Below are positions 9,275-17,222 of a DNA stretch of 64,000 nucleotides, piece after piece (the stretch's first letter is position 1; each line of letters opens with the position of its first letter). This stretch comes from JAJXXT01 sp963764465 (GTDB lineage Bacteria; Pseudomonadota; Alphaproteobacteria; Acetobacterales; Acetobacteraceae). Both the position numbers and the translations under genes were made by a program. Where the stretch lies: the NCBI GenBank assembly GCA_963764465.1, contig CAVXSO010000002.1, positions 682,001 to 746,000 on the forward strand. The letters are read 5' to 3'. Below the pieces are notes generated by a model. That model made no database searches. It saw only the letters and a program-made list of their open reading frames with translations, and had not been told where the DNA came from.

Positions 9275-9304
9275 TTGGGTCTTGCTTGGTTGGGTCTTGC
9301 TTGG
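9275..9304. repeat. Two perfect tandem copies of a 15-bp unit upstream of tctC
   Basis: The unit TTGGGTCTTGCTTGG occurs at 9275-9289 and again at 9290-9304, followed by the partial copy TCTTG. It lies in the 172-base gap between gntR and tctC, about 30 bases upstream of the tctC start codon. The position suits a leader or promoter element, but no regulator can be named. Confidence 0.7.
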
Positions 9305-9418
9305 TCTTGTTTGTTGCGCCCCTCGGGCCCGCGACAGGCGCGTGCGGCAGGTGTTGGATGATGGACCGGTGGTCTGAATAACACAACACGGAAAGTCCCG
9401 CCGCGTGGCCGGTCGCGG

Positions 9419-10132
9419 CTACAGCACCAGCCGGTGATAGCGCTCCAGTGCCGCCCAGGCCTCGCGAAGCTGCGCGCGCTTGAGTTGCTCGGCGCGGTCA
9501 GCGTCGCCGGCGCGCAACGCCGCCAGCACCGCGCGGTTCTGCACCAGCCCCTCGCTCGCGCGGCTGGTGGCGAGGATCACGCGGCGCATCGTCACCGCGC
9601 TGCGGTCGAGCAACGGTACCAGAAGCGAAACGATCGTGCGGTTGCCGGAGGCCGTCATCATGCGCCGGCGCAGCTTCGTCACGTGCCGCAGATAACCTTC
9701 GAGGTCGCCGCTCTCGATCATCGCCTCGGTCGGTGGGCCGAACAGGGCGACGAGATCCTCCCACGAGCGCGGCTCGACATTCGAGGCCGCGAGCCGCGCG
9801 CACATGCCCTCGAGCGCGAGGCGCGCCTCGAACACCTCCCGCGCCTCGCCCACCGTCAGCCGGTGCACGAAGGCGCCACGGTTGGGCACGCGGTCCACCA
9901 GGCCCACCGCCTCCAGCCGGGCGAAGGCCTCGCGCAGGCGGTTGCGGGAGATGCCGAGCTCTCCGGCCAGGCCCTGCTCGTGCAGCTGCGCGCCGGGGGC
10001 GAACTCGCCGCTGACGATGCGCTGGCGCAGCGCGCGGAACACACGCTGGCCGATCTCCGGCTCGCGGCCCCGTGGCTGGGGGGGCGGCTGGGGAGGCGGC
10101 CGTTGGGGTGACTGGGAAGAGGGTTGGTTCAT
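9419..10132 (-). CDS. GntR family transcriptional regulator, FCD subfamily
   Basis: About 237 residues from the ATG at 10132; an alternative ATG at 10159 adds nine residues. The winged HTH is IGQRVFRALRQRIVSGEFAPGAQLHEQGLAGELGISRNRLREAFARLEAVGLVDRVPNRGAFV. The C-terminal helical FCD effector domain begins at VGEAREVFEARLALEGMCARLAA. The N-terminus has a Pro/Gln-rich low-complexity stretch. It is divergent from the TRAP-carboxylase operon, with a perfect palindrome in the gap, so it very likely represses that operon until an organic-acid-derived ligand binds. tctC lies downstream on the same strand. Confidence 0.9.
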   Translation of the reverse strand: MNQPSSQSPQRPPPQPPPQPRGREPEIGQRVFRALRQRIVSGEFAPGAQLHEQGLAGELGISRNRLREAFARLEAVGLVDRVPNRGAFVHRLTVGEAREVFEARLALEGMCARLAASNVEPRSWEDLVALFGPPTEAMIESGDLEGYLRHVTKLRRRMMTASGNRTIVSLLVPLLDRSAVTMRRVILATSRASEGLVQNRAVLAALRAGDADRAEQLKRAQLREAWAALERYHRLVL

Positions 10133-10174
10133 CTCGGCCCGCCAAGCAGCAGAACCCATCGCATTGCGTCAAGA

Positions 10175-10190
10175 AAATTGTCGACAATTT
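10175..10190. promoter_or_regulatory. Perfect 16-bp palindrome, probable GntR operator
   Basis: AAATTGTCGACAATTT is its own reverse complement. The TTGTNNACAA core fits the kind of sequence bound by FCD-type GntR regulators. It lies 43 bases upstream of the gntR start and about 90 bases upstream of the dctP start, between the divergent genes. A further half-site-like TTGACAACAA begins just downstream, at 10200. Confidence 0.75.
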
Positions 10191-10246
10191 CATGGACACA
10201 TTGACAACAATCTGGCCCGGTGGTGAGCTTCCCGCAACAAAAAAGC

Positions 10247-10265
10247 GCCCGGCGACAGGCCGGGC
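10247..10265 (+). other. Small hairpin in the dctP leader
   Basis: GCCCGG and CCGGGC (10247-10252 and 10260-10265) can pair around a 7-base loop. The hairpin ends a few bases before the AGGAGGG ribosome site of dctP and is preceded by a short A run. It might influence translation start or be incidental in GC-rich DNA. Confidence 0.35.
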
Positions 10266-10281
10266 CACAGGAGGGAATGCC

Positions 10282-11331
10282 ATGCCTGCGACGTTTCCGC
10301 GGCGCCACGGCGCCATTCGTTGCGTCCTCGGGGCACTCGGGTGGCTGGCTATCGCCGCGCCGGTGCACGCGGCCGGGCCCGCCACCATCACGCTGCGCTT
10401 CGCCGATGCCGTGCCGGAGAAGAACCCGGTCAGCGTCAACGGCAGCAAGTTCTGGATGGATACGGTCACCAGGCTGACCGACGGGCGGGTCAAGTTCCAG
10501 TGGTATCCGGCGGAGCAGCTCGGCAAGGGCAAGGACCTGCTCGCCCTCGCGCTCTCGGGTGCGGTGGACATCGGCAGCGCCGGCCCGTCCTACACGCCGG
10601 ACAAGCTGCCCCTCTCCGCCGTCGCGGAACTGCCGGAGATGTTCGGCTCCGCCTGCAAGGGCGGCAAGGCGTTCTGGTCCTTGGTGCGGCCAGGCGGGAT
10701 GCTCGACCGGCTGGAATACGCGCCGAAGGGGCTGCACGTCGTCTTCGCCTTCACCAACCCGCCCTATGAAGTGCAGACCGTGCGCCACAAGGTGGTGCTG
10801 CCGTCCGACATGAAGGGGCTGAAGTTCAAGACGCTCGGCGGCGCCTCGGATGACAGCGCGCTGCTGGTGGGCGCGGTGCCGGTGCAGATGACCGTCTCCG
10901 ACCTCTTCCTCGGCCTCAAGCGCGGCACGGTGGACGGGCGGTTTGGCGCCTTCAACAGCGTCTTCGCCAACAGCACGCAGGACGTGCTGCAATACAGCAC
11001 CGTGGGCGCCGATATCGGCGGGTTCGGCCTCATCGCCTACATGGGCGACCAGCGGTGGAAGGCGCTGCCCGACGACGTGAAGGCGGCGATGATCAAGGCG
11101 GGCGACGAGACCTGGAAGAATTTCTGCGAGCACGCGGACACCCAGAACACCGCCTTCGGCAAGGACCTCGCCGATCACCACCACTGGACCAACACCGTGC
11201 TGACCCCGGAACAACAGGCCGCGTGGCGCAAGGTCATGACCCCGGTGCAGCAGCAGTGGGCGACGGAGCTCGACAAGCGCGGGCTGCCCGGCAGCAAGGT
11301 GCTCGCGGCATTCCTCGCCGCCGCCAAGTGA
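10282..11331 (+). CDS. dctP: TRAP transporter substrate-binding protein DctP
   Basis: 349 residues from the ATG at 10282, which has AGGAGGG 7-14 bases upstream. The signal peptide runs to about VHAA. The mature domain has the TRAP-P pattern: ITLRFADAVPEKNPV, GRVKFQWYPAEQLGKGKDLL, DIGSAGPSYTPDKLPLS, and a ligand-site region GLKFKTLGGASDDSALLVGAVPVQM. It would bind a carboxylate in the periplasm for DctQM. It is the first gene of an operon that continues through the carboxyltransferases, which ties the imported compound to that enzyme set. Confidence 0.92.
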   Translation: MPATFPRRHGAIRCVLGALGWLAIAAPVHAAGPATITLRFADAVPEKNPVSVNGSKFWMDTVTRLTDGRVKFQWYPAEQLGKGKDLLALALSGAVDIGSAGPSYTPDKLPLSAVAELPEMFGSACKGGKAFWSLVRPGGMLDRLEYAPKGLHVVFAFTNPPYEVQTVRHKVVLPSDMKGLKFKTLGGASDDSALLVGAVPVQMTVSDLFLGLKRGTVDGRFGAFNSVFANSTQDVLQYSTVGADIGGFGLIAYMGDQRWKALPDDVKAAMIKAGDETWKNFCEHADTQNTAFGKDLADHHHWTNTVLTPEQQAAWRKVMTPVQQQWATELDKRGLPGSKVLAAFLAAAK

Positions 11332-11889
11332 CGCCACCCGACGCCTGGGAGGGAGCGGTCTCCTCCCGTCTCGGGCGGGCGATCGCGCCGGTGGAGGGCG
11401 CGATGATGCTGGCGGCCTGCGCTCGGCATCGCGGGGATGGTGCTGATCACCGCCGTCGATGTCGTGTTCCGCTACGCGCTCAACGCGCCGTTCAGCTGGT
11501 CGCACGACCTCACCACGCAATACCTGCTGGTGGGGTTGTTCTTCCTGGCGCTGCCCTACGTCACCGGCCGCGGCGCGCACATGACGCTGGACTTCGCGGT
11601 GCGCAACCTGCGGTCGGTGCCGTTGCGCAACGGCTTCGTCATGCTGGGCGAGGGGCTGGGTGCCGCACTCGCCATCGGCATCGCCTACGGCAACTGGCCG
11701 GCGCTGCGCTCGGCCTGGGTCAATCACGAGGTGCTGCCAGGCTCGCTGCCGCTGCCCACCTGGCCGATGCGCGCGATCGTGATCCTCGGCTGCACGGTGC
11801 TGGCGCTGCGCCTCGTCTGCAGCATGATTGCCGCGTTCGAGGCCGCGCTCGCCGGGCGCATCATCGGCCCCGTCAAGGTCGCGGACTGA
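11328..11889 (+). pseudogene. dctQ: TRAP transporter small permease DctQ, frameshifted in the first membrane helix
   Basis: A GTG at 11328 overlaps the dctP stop and reads VTPPDAWEGAVSSRLGRAIAPVEGAMMLAA. At 11418 the frame must slip by one base to continue as ALGIAGMVLITAVDVVFRYALNAPFSWSHDL, the canonical DctQ first helix and loop. Skipping one base gives a protein of about 186 residues with four membrane helices. Without it, the only start in the second frame is ATG 11437, which truncates the first helix. The rest (RGAHMTLDFAVRNL, LRLVCSMIAAFEAAL) is normal. DctQ pairs with DctM, which starts 2 bases after this stop. Confidence 0.8.
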
Positions 11890-11891
11890 GC

Positions 11892-13187
11892 ATGCTCGCG
11901 ATCGGCATCACGGTCCTTCTCTTCGTGCTCATCGGCCTGGGGGTTCCGCTTGCCTTCGCGCTCGGGGCCACCGGCTGCCTCGGCGTGTGGCTCATCGGCG
12001 GGTTCGCGCCGATGCTCGCCTTCCTCGCGACGACGCCGGTCACCGCCGCCTCCACCTACGAGCTGATGACCATCCCGATGTTCGTGCTGATGGCCGAGTT
12101 CGTGATCGTCAGCGGTGTCGCCGAGGAACTTTTCGACACGATCGATGCGTGGACGCGCAACCTGCTGGGCGGGCTCGGCATCTCCACGGTGCTGACGGGG
12201 GCGGGGTTCAGCTCCATCTGCGGCTCCAGCGCCGCCGCGGCGGCGACGCTTGCCTCCACCGCCATCCCGCAGATGCGCCGGCACGGCTACGAGATGCGGC
12301 TGGCGACGGGGCTCACCGCCATCGTCGGCACGCTCTCCTCGATGATCCCGCCGGCCAACGGGCTGATCATCTACGGCGTGCTGAGCGAGGTGGATCTCGG
12401 CAAGCTGCTGATCGCCGGCATCATTCCGGGGCTGATCGGCGTGGGCGTGCTCACCCTCACGCTGCAGGTGCTGATCCGGCGCAATCGCGGCCTCATCGCG
12501 CAGGCGGTGGAGCCGCAGCCGCCGCTCGCGGTGCGGCTGCGCATGCTCACGCGCGTTCTGCCGATGATGCTGCTGTTCCTGCTGATCGTGAGCGTGATGT
12601 ATTTCGGTATCGGGACGCCGACCGAAGCCTCCGCCATGGGTGCCCTGGGCGCGATGCTGATCACCGCCCAGCGCAGGCGGCTCAGCGTCGCCTCCCTGCT
12701 GCACGCGCTGCGGTCCACGGCACGCATCAGCGTCATGATCACCATGGTGATCACCGGTGCGCTGCTGTTCGGCTATTTCCTGACGATGAGCCAGGCGACA
12801 CAGACGCTGACGAACGCGATCGGCGGCCTGCCGACCTCGCGCTGGGTGATCATCGCCCTGCTGCTGGCGATCAAGCTGATCCTGGGCTGCTTCATGGACC
12901 AGGTGGCGCTGCTGGTGCTGACCGTGCCGATCACGCTGCCCATCGTCACCCAGCTTGGCTTCGACCCGATCTGGTACGGCATCGTGCTGGCGCTGACCTC
13001 CGAGATCGGGCTGGTGACGCCGCCGATCGGGCTCAACGTCTATATCGTCGGCCGTTACGCTAACGTTCCGGTCGACGCGGTGTTCCGCGGCGTGCTGCCG
13101 TTCATGGTGAGCATGCTGCTCTATCTTGTGGTGCTGACGGCATTTCCGGCAATCACGCTGTGGCTGCCCAGCCTTATGCATAACTGA
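11892..13187 (+). CDS. dctM: TRAP transporter large permease DctM
   Basis: 431 residues with about a dozen hydrophobic segments. It carries the DctM hallmarks IPMFVLMAEFVIVSGVAEELFDTIDAWTRNLLGGLG, GAGFSSICGSSAAAAATLASTAIPQM, IPPANGLIIYG, TPTEASAMGALGA, and the C-terminal GLVTPPIGLNVYIV. It forms the sodium- or proton-coupled channel for the ligand delivered by DctP. It starts 2 bases after dctQ and is followed 7 bases later by a carboxyltransferase gene, so uptake and metabolism are in one transcription unit. Confidence 0.94.
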   Translation: MLAIGITVLLFVLIGLGVPLAFALGATGCLGVWLIGGFAPMLAFLATTPVTAASTYELMTIPMFVLMAEFVIVSGVAEELFDTIDAWTRNLLGGLGISTVLTGAGFSSICGSSAAAAATLASTAIPQMRRHGYEMRLATGLTAIVGTLSSMIPPANGLIIYGVLSEVDLGKLLIAGIIPGLIGVGVLTLTLQVLIRRNRGLIAQAVEPQPPLAVRLRMLTRVLPMMLLFLLIVSVMYFGIGTPTEASAMGALGAMLITAQRRRLSVASLLHALRSTARISVMITMVITGALLFGYFLTMSQATQTLTNAIGGLPTSRWVIIALLLAIKLILGCFMDQVALLVLTVPITLPIVTQLGFDPIWYGIVLALTSEIGLVTPPIGLNVYIVGRYANVPVDAVFRGVLPFMVSMLLYLVVLTAFPAITLWLPSLMHN

Positions 13188-13194
13188 GGGGACG

Positions 13195-14727
13195 ATGGCG
13201 CACGAAGCGTTGCTGGAGGAGTTGCAGGCACGGAGAATGAAGGCGCGTGCCATGGGCGGGGAGCGCAAGCTCGCCGAGCGCCGCGCCGCGGGGCTGCTCA
13301 ACGCGCGCGAGCGCGTCGAGCATCTGCTGGACCCCGGCAGCTTCTTGGAAACCGGCCTGCTCGCCGTCGCCGCCGACAAGGACCTGCGGGAGCGCACGCC
13401 GGCGGACGGCAAGGTCGCGGGGTTCGGCCGCGTCGAGGGGCGGATGGTGGCCGTCGTCTCCAACGACTTCACCGTGCTCGGCGCGTCATCCAGCCGGATC
13501 AACAGCAAGAAGATGGGCCACATCAAGGAAGTGGCGACGCGCAACGGCATGCCGATCGTCTTCTTCGGCGAATCCACCGGCGCGCGCATGCCGGAGATCA
13601 TGGGGGCGGCCGGCATCGGCGCGGGCGACACGCGCAACCGCTACCTGCGCATGCGCGAGACGCCGTGGGCCTCCGCGGTGCTGGGGCCGTGCTACGGCTC
13701 CTCCTCCTGGTATGCCGCGATGTCGGATTTCGTGGTGATGCGCCGCGGCGCGGTGATGGCCGTCGCGAGCCCGCGCCTCACCTCGCTCGCCACCAGCGAG
13801 GAGGTGGATCCGGAGGAGCTCGGCGGCTGGCGCGTGCATGCCAACACCACGGGCCTCGTCGACCAGGTGACGGACACGGACGCGGAGGCGGTCGCCGCGA
13901 TCCGGCGCTTCCTTTCCTACCTGCCGTCGCATCATGGCGAGGCGCCGCCGCTCGCGGAGGTGCCGGAGGGCTCCGAGGACGGCGCGGACAGGCTCGCGGC
14001 GCTGCTGCCCAGGACGCGCCAGCAGGTCTACGACGTGCGCCGCGTGCTGGACGCGATCTGCGACCGCGACAGCGTGTTCGAGATGAAGGCGCGGTTCGGC
14101 CGCTCCATCGTCACCGCGCTCTCGCGCATCGATGGCCGCACCGTCGGCTTCATCGCCAACAACCCGATGGTGAAGGGCGGCGCGATCGACCCGGACGCCT
14201 GCGACAAGGCGATCAGCTTCCTGGTGCTCTGCGACAGCTTCAACATCCCGATCGTTCTGCTGGTGGACCAGCCGGGCTTTCTCGTCGGCATCCAGGGCGA
14301 GGCGAAGCGCGCCGTGGGCAAGGTGATCAACTGGATGAACGCGCTCTCGCTCGTCACCGTGCCGCGCATCTCCGTCGTCATGCGCAAGACCTATGGCCAG
14401 GCGCTGCTGAACATGGGCGGCGCCGGCAACGCCGACGAGGTCGCCGCCTGGACCACGGCGGAGGTGAGTTTCATGGAGCCGGAATACGGTGCCGTCATCG
14501 CCTATGGCGTGCGGCCGGATGGCGACCCCGAGGCGTTCCGCGCGGCGGTGGAGCGCATGCGCCGCGACACCGGCGCCTACGACCTCGCCGCCGCCTATGG
14601 CGCGCAGGAGGTGATCGACCCACGGGAGACGCGGGACTATCTGCGCAACATCCTGCGCGTGCATTCCATGTCGGCCTCCGGCGGCGTCGGCAGGCACCTG
14701 ATGCGCACCTGGCCCACGAGCTACTGA
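13195..14727 (+). CDS. Acyl-CoA carboxylase carboxyltransferase subunit (first of a tandem pair)
   Basis: 510 residues with two crotonase-fold halves. The N half shows VVSNDFTVLGASSSRINSKKM, FFGESTGARMPEIMG and GPCYGSSSWYAAMSDFVVM. The C half shows VGFIANNPMVKGGAID, LVDQPGFLVGIQGE, VMRKTYGQALLNMGGAGNADEVAAW and a PRETRDYL ending. This is the PccB/MmdA-like family (PF01039), which transfers carboxyl between biotin and acyl-CoA. It starts 7 bases after dctM and overlaps the next carboxyltransferase by one base. The acyl-CoA substrate is not predictable from these motifs. Confidence 0.92.
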   Translation: MAHEALLEELQARRMKARAMGGERKLAERRAAGLLNARERVEHLLDPGSFLETGLLAVAADKDLRERTPADGKVAGFGRVEGRMVAVVSNDFTVLGASSSRINSKKMGHIKEVATRNGMPIVFFGESTGARMPEIMGAAGIGAGDTRNRYLRMRETPWASAVLGPCYGSSSWYAAMSDFVVMRRGAVMAVASPRLTSLATSEEVDPEELGGWRVHANTTGLVDQVTDTDAEAVAAIRRFLSYLPSHHGEAPPLAEVPEGSEDGADRLAALLPRTRQQVYDVRRVLDAICDRDSVFEMKARFGRSIVTALSRIDGRTVGFIANNPMVKGGAIDPDACDKAISFLVLCDSFNIPIVLLVDQPGFLVGIQGEAKRAVGKVINWMNALSLVTVPRISVVMRKTYGQALLNMGGAGNADEVAAWTTAEVSFMEPEYGAVIAYGVRPDGDPEAFRAAVERMRRDTGAYDLAAAYGAQEVIDPRETRDYLRNILRVHSMSASGGVGRHLMRTWPTSY

Positions 14728-16259
14728 TGCTCGACGAAGCAAGGACGGAGCTGGAGGCGCGGCGGGAAAAGGCGCGCGCCATGGGCGGGGCGGAGAAGCT
14801 CGCAGCGCGGCACAAGGCCGGCATCATGGACGCGCGCCAGCGGCTGGACGCGCTGCTCGATCCCGGCAGCTTCTGCGAGAGCGGCATGCTCGCGGCCGGC
14901 CTGCGCCCGGAAGTGCGCGACCGCACGCCAGCCGACGCCAAAGTCGCGGGATTCGGGCGGATCGAGGGCAGGCCCGTCGCCGTCGTCTCCAACGACTTCA
15001 CCGTGCTCGGTGCCTCCAGCAGCGCCATCAACGGGCGCAAGATCCAGCACATCAAGCGCGTGGCCGAGCGCCATGGCATGCCCGTCATCTACTTGGGCGA
15101 GTCCGCCGGCTCGCGCATGCCGGACCGCATGGGCGCGCCCGGCCGCGCCCTGCTGGGGCAGGACCCCGCGGAATACTTGCGAGTTCGCAACGTTCCCTGG
15201 GTCTCGGCGATGCTGGGGCCGTGCTACGGCTCCTCCACCTGGTATGGGTGCCTCTCGGATTTCGTCGTGATGCGCAAGGGCGCGCGCATGTCGGTTGCCT
15301 CCGACCGCGTCACCGCCGTCGCGATCAGCCAGGCGATCGACCCGGAGGAACTGGGCGGGTGGAAGCTCCATGCCGAGGTGACGGGGCTGATCGACCTCGC
15401 GGCCGATACGGATGCCGAGGCGCTGGCCGCCGTGCAGCGCTTCCTCTCCTACCTGCCGAGCCATGCGGGCCAGGCGCCGCCGCGGGTGGCGGTCGCCGCG
15501 GGTTCCGGGGAGAATGCCGGCGCGATCCGCGAGGCGATGCCCGAATCCCGGCACCAGACCTATGACGTTCGCCGCACCCTGCGCCTTCTCGTCGATACGG
15601 GATCGCTGTTCGAGCTGAAGGCGCGGTTCGGGCGCTCCATCGTCACGGGGCTTGCGCGGATGGGCGGGCGCAGCGTCGGGCTCGTCGCCAGCAACCCGAT
15701 GTTCAAGGGCGGCGCCATCGATGTCGATGCCTGCCGCAAGGTCACCAGCTTCATGGTGCTGTGCGACAGCTACAACATCCCGCTGATCTTCCTCACCGAC
15801 CAGCCCGGATTCCTGATCGGTGTCGCTGGCGAAATGAAGGGCGCGCCGGGGCTGATCATGAACTGGATGAACGCGCTCTCGCTCGTCACCGTGCCGAAGC
15901 TGCAGGTGGTGATGCGCAAGAGCTACGGGCAGGCCTACCTGAACATGGGCGGCGGGCGCAACGCGGATGCCGTGGCCTGCTGGCCGATGGCCGATCTCGG
16001 CTTCGTCGATCCCATGGTGGGGGTCAGCATCCTGCACGGGCTGAAGCGCGAGGACGATCCGGAACGCTTCGACGCCCTCGCGGCGCAGATCGGGCGCGAT
16101 TCATCGGCCTGGGAACTGGCTTCCCTGTACGAAGCGCAGGACGTGATAGACCCCGCCGAGACGCGCGACTGGCTGCTCGGCATGCTCGACATCCATTCCC
16201 GTCGCCTCGCCGGCGGCATCGGCCAGCATCGGCTCGCCGCCTGGCCCACCAGTTACTGA
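14727..16259 (+). CDS. Acyl-CoA carboxylase carboxyltransferase subunit (second of a tandem pair)
   Basis: Also 510 residues and clearly paralogous to the preceding gene, with the same landmarks: VVSNDFTVLGASSSAINGRK, YLGESAGSRMPDRMG, GPCYGSSTWYGCLSDF, LTDQPGFLIGVAGEMKG and VMRKSYGQAYLNMGGGRNADAVACW. It is closer in its GGGRN motif to the partial gene at 1-405 than to its direct neighbour. The start ATG overlaps the previous stop by one base, implying translational coupling. Two carboxyltransferases in series could form a hetero-oligomer or serve two substrates. Confidence 0.92.
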   Translation: MLDEARTELEARREKARAMGGAEKLAARHKAGIMDARQRLDALLDPGSFCESGMLAAGLRPEVRDRTPADAKVAGFGRIEGRPVAVVSNDFTVLGASSSAINGRKIQHIKRVAERHGMPVIYLGESAGSRMPDRMGAPGRALLGQDPAEYLRVRNVPWVSAMLGPCYGSSTWYGCLSDFVVMRKGARMSVASDRVTAVAISQAIDPEELGGWKLHAEVTGLIDLAADTDAEALAAVQRFLSYLPSHAGQAPPRVAVAAGSGENAGAIREAMPESRHQTYDVRRTLRLLVDTGSLFELKARFGRSIVTGLARMGGRSVGLVASNPMFKGGAIDVDACRKVTSFMVLCDSYNIPLIFLTDQPGFLIGVAGEMKGAPGLIMNWMNALSLVTVPKLQVVMRKSYGQAYLNMGGGRNADAVACWPMADLGFVDPMVGVSILHGLKREDDPERFDALAAQIGRDSSAWELASLYEAQDVIDPAETRDWLLGMLDIHSRRLAGGIGQHRLAAWPTSY

Positions 16260-16281
16260 GTGCATAACGCAGGAAAATCGC

Positions 16282-16503
16282 ATGTCCGAAGTGAAGGTTC
16301 AGTCCGAAATCGCCGGTTCCGTCTGGAAGATCGTGACCGCCCCAGGCGACACGGTGGAGGAGGAGCAGCCGCTGCTCATCCTGGAATCGATGAAGATGGA
16401 GATCCCCGTGCTGGCGCCGGAGCGCGGCGTGGTGCGCGAGATCCGCGTGAGCGAGGGCGCCGCCGTCGCCGAGGGCGAGATCGTGGCGATTCTCGATACG
16501 TGA
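16282..16503 (+). CDS. Biotin/lipoyl carrier domain protein (BCCP-like), second copy
   Basis: 73 residues with the biotin motif LILESMKMEIPVLAPE (Lys38) and the same length and layout as the carrier at 2597-2818. It begins with a short SEVKVQSEIAGSVWKIV strand set. It lies 22 bases after the second carboxyltransferase and overlaps the next gene by 4 bases. No biotin carboxylase gene accompanies it in this cluster, so it must be charged by a carboxylase encoded elsewhere or work in a decarboxylating direction. Confidence 0.92.
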   Translation: MSEVKVQSEIAGSVWKIVTAPGDTVEEEQPLLILESMKMEIPVLAPERGVVREIRVSEGAAVAEGEIVAILDT

Positions 16504-17222
16504 ACGAGACGATAGCGGAAGCCGCGCGCGCCATCCTGGCCGCGGCGCGCGCGGAGGGCAGGAGCGCCCTCGACGAGACCGAGGCCAAGCGTGTGCTCGG
16601 CCTGTTCGGCATCAGCGTGCCGGCGGGCCGCCTGCTGCCGCCCGCGCCGGAGCCCGGCTTCGCGCGCGGGCTCGCGCCGCCCTTCGTGCTGAAGATCGTC
16701 TCGCGCGACATCCTGCACAAGACGGAGGTGGGCGGTGTCCGCCTGCGCCTTGCCGACGAGGCCGCGGTGGTGGCGGCGATCGCGCAGATGGGTGCCAGCA
16801 TCGCGGCGGCGGGGCATCGGGTGGACGGATGGCTGCTGGAGGAGACGGCGCCCGCGGGCGTGGAGATGGTGATCGGCGGGATGCGTGACGAGCGCTTTGG
16901 CCCCGTCGTGATGGCGGGCTTCGGCGGCATCCTCATCGAATTGCTGCAGGATATCGCGTTCGCCATCTGCCCCGTCGATGCGATCGACGCGGGGGAGATG
17001 CTCGCGGGGCTGCGCGGGCGCGCGATGCTGGATGGCTGGCGCGGCGCGCCGCCGGCGGACATGGCGGCGCTGCGCGACGTGCTGCTGCGCGTCGGGGCCA
17101 GGGGCGGGTTGCTGGAGACGCTGCGCGCGGAGGTGGCTGAGCTCGACATCAACCCGTTGATCGTTTCGGCCGCGGGCGCGGTGGCGGTGGATGCGCGCAT
17201 CCTGCTCGGCGCGCGGCCATGA
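16500..17222 (+). CDS. ADP-forming acyl-CoA ligase, ATP-grasp (beta) subunit
   Basis: 240 residues from a GTG at 16500 that overlaps the carrier stop (GTGA). Motifs are LDETEAKRVLGLFGISVPAG, FVLKIVSRDILHKTEVGGVRLRL, EETAPAGVEMVIGGMRDERFGP and VAELDINPLIV. It corresponds to the N-terminal half of the fused ligase at 410-2581. It supplies the nucleotide-binding part of an acetyl-CoA-synthetase-like (ADP-forming) enzyme, with the alpha subunit encoded directly downstream. The ATGA overlap with the alpha gene suggests balanced translation of the two subunits. Confidence 0.87.
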   Translation: MNETIAEAARAILAAARAEGRSALDETEAKRVLGLFGISVPAGRLLPPAPEPGFARGLAPPFVLKIVSRDILHKTEVGGVRLRLADEAAVVAAIAQMGASIAAAGHRVDGWLLEETAPAGVEMVIGGMRDERFGPVVMAGFGGILIELLQDIAFAICPVDAIDAGEMLAGLRGRAMLDGWRGAPPADMAALRDVLLRVGARGGLLETLRAEVAELDINPLIVSAAGAVAVDARILLGARP

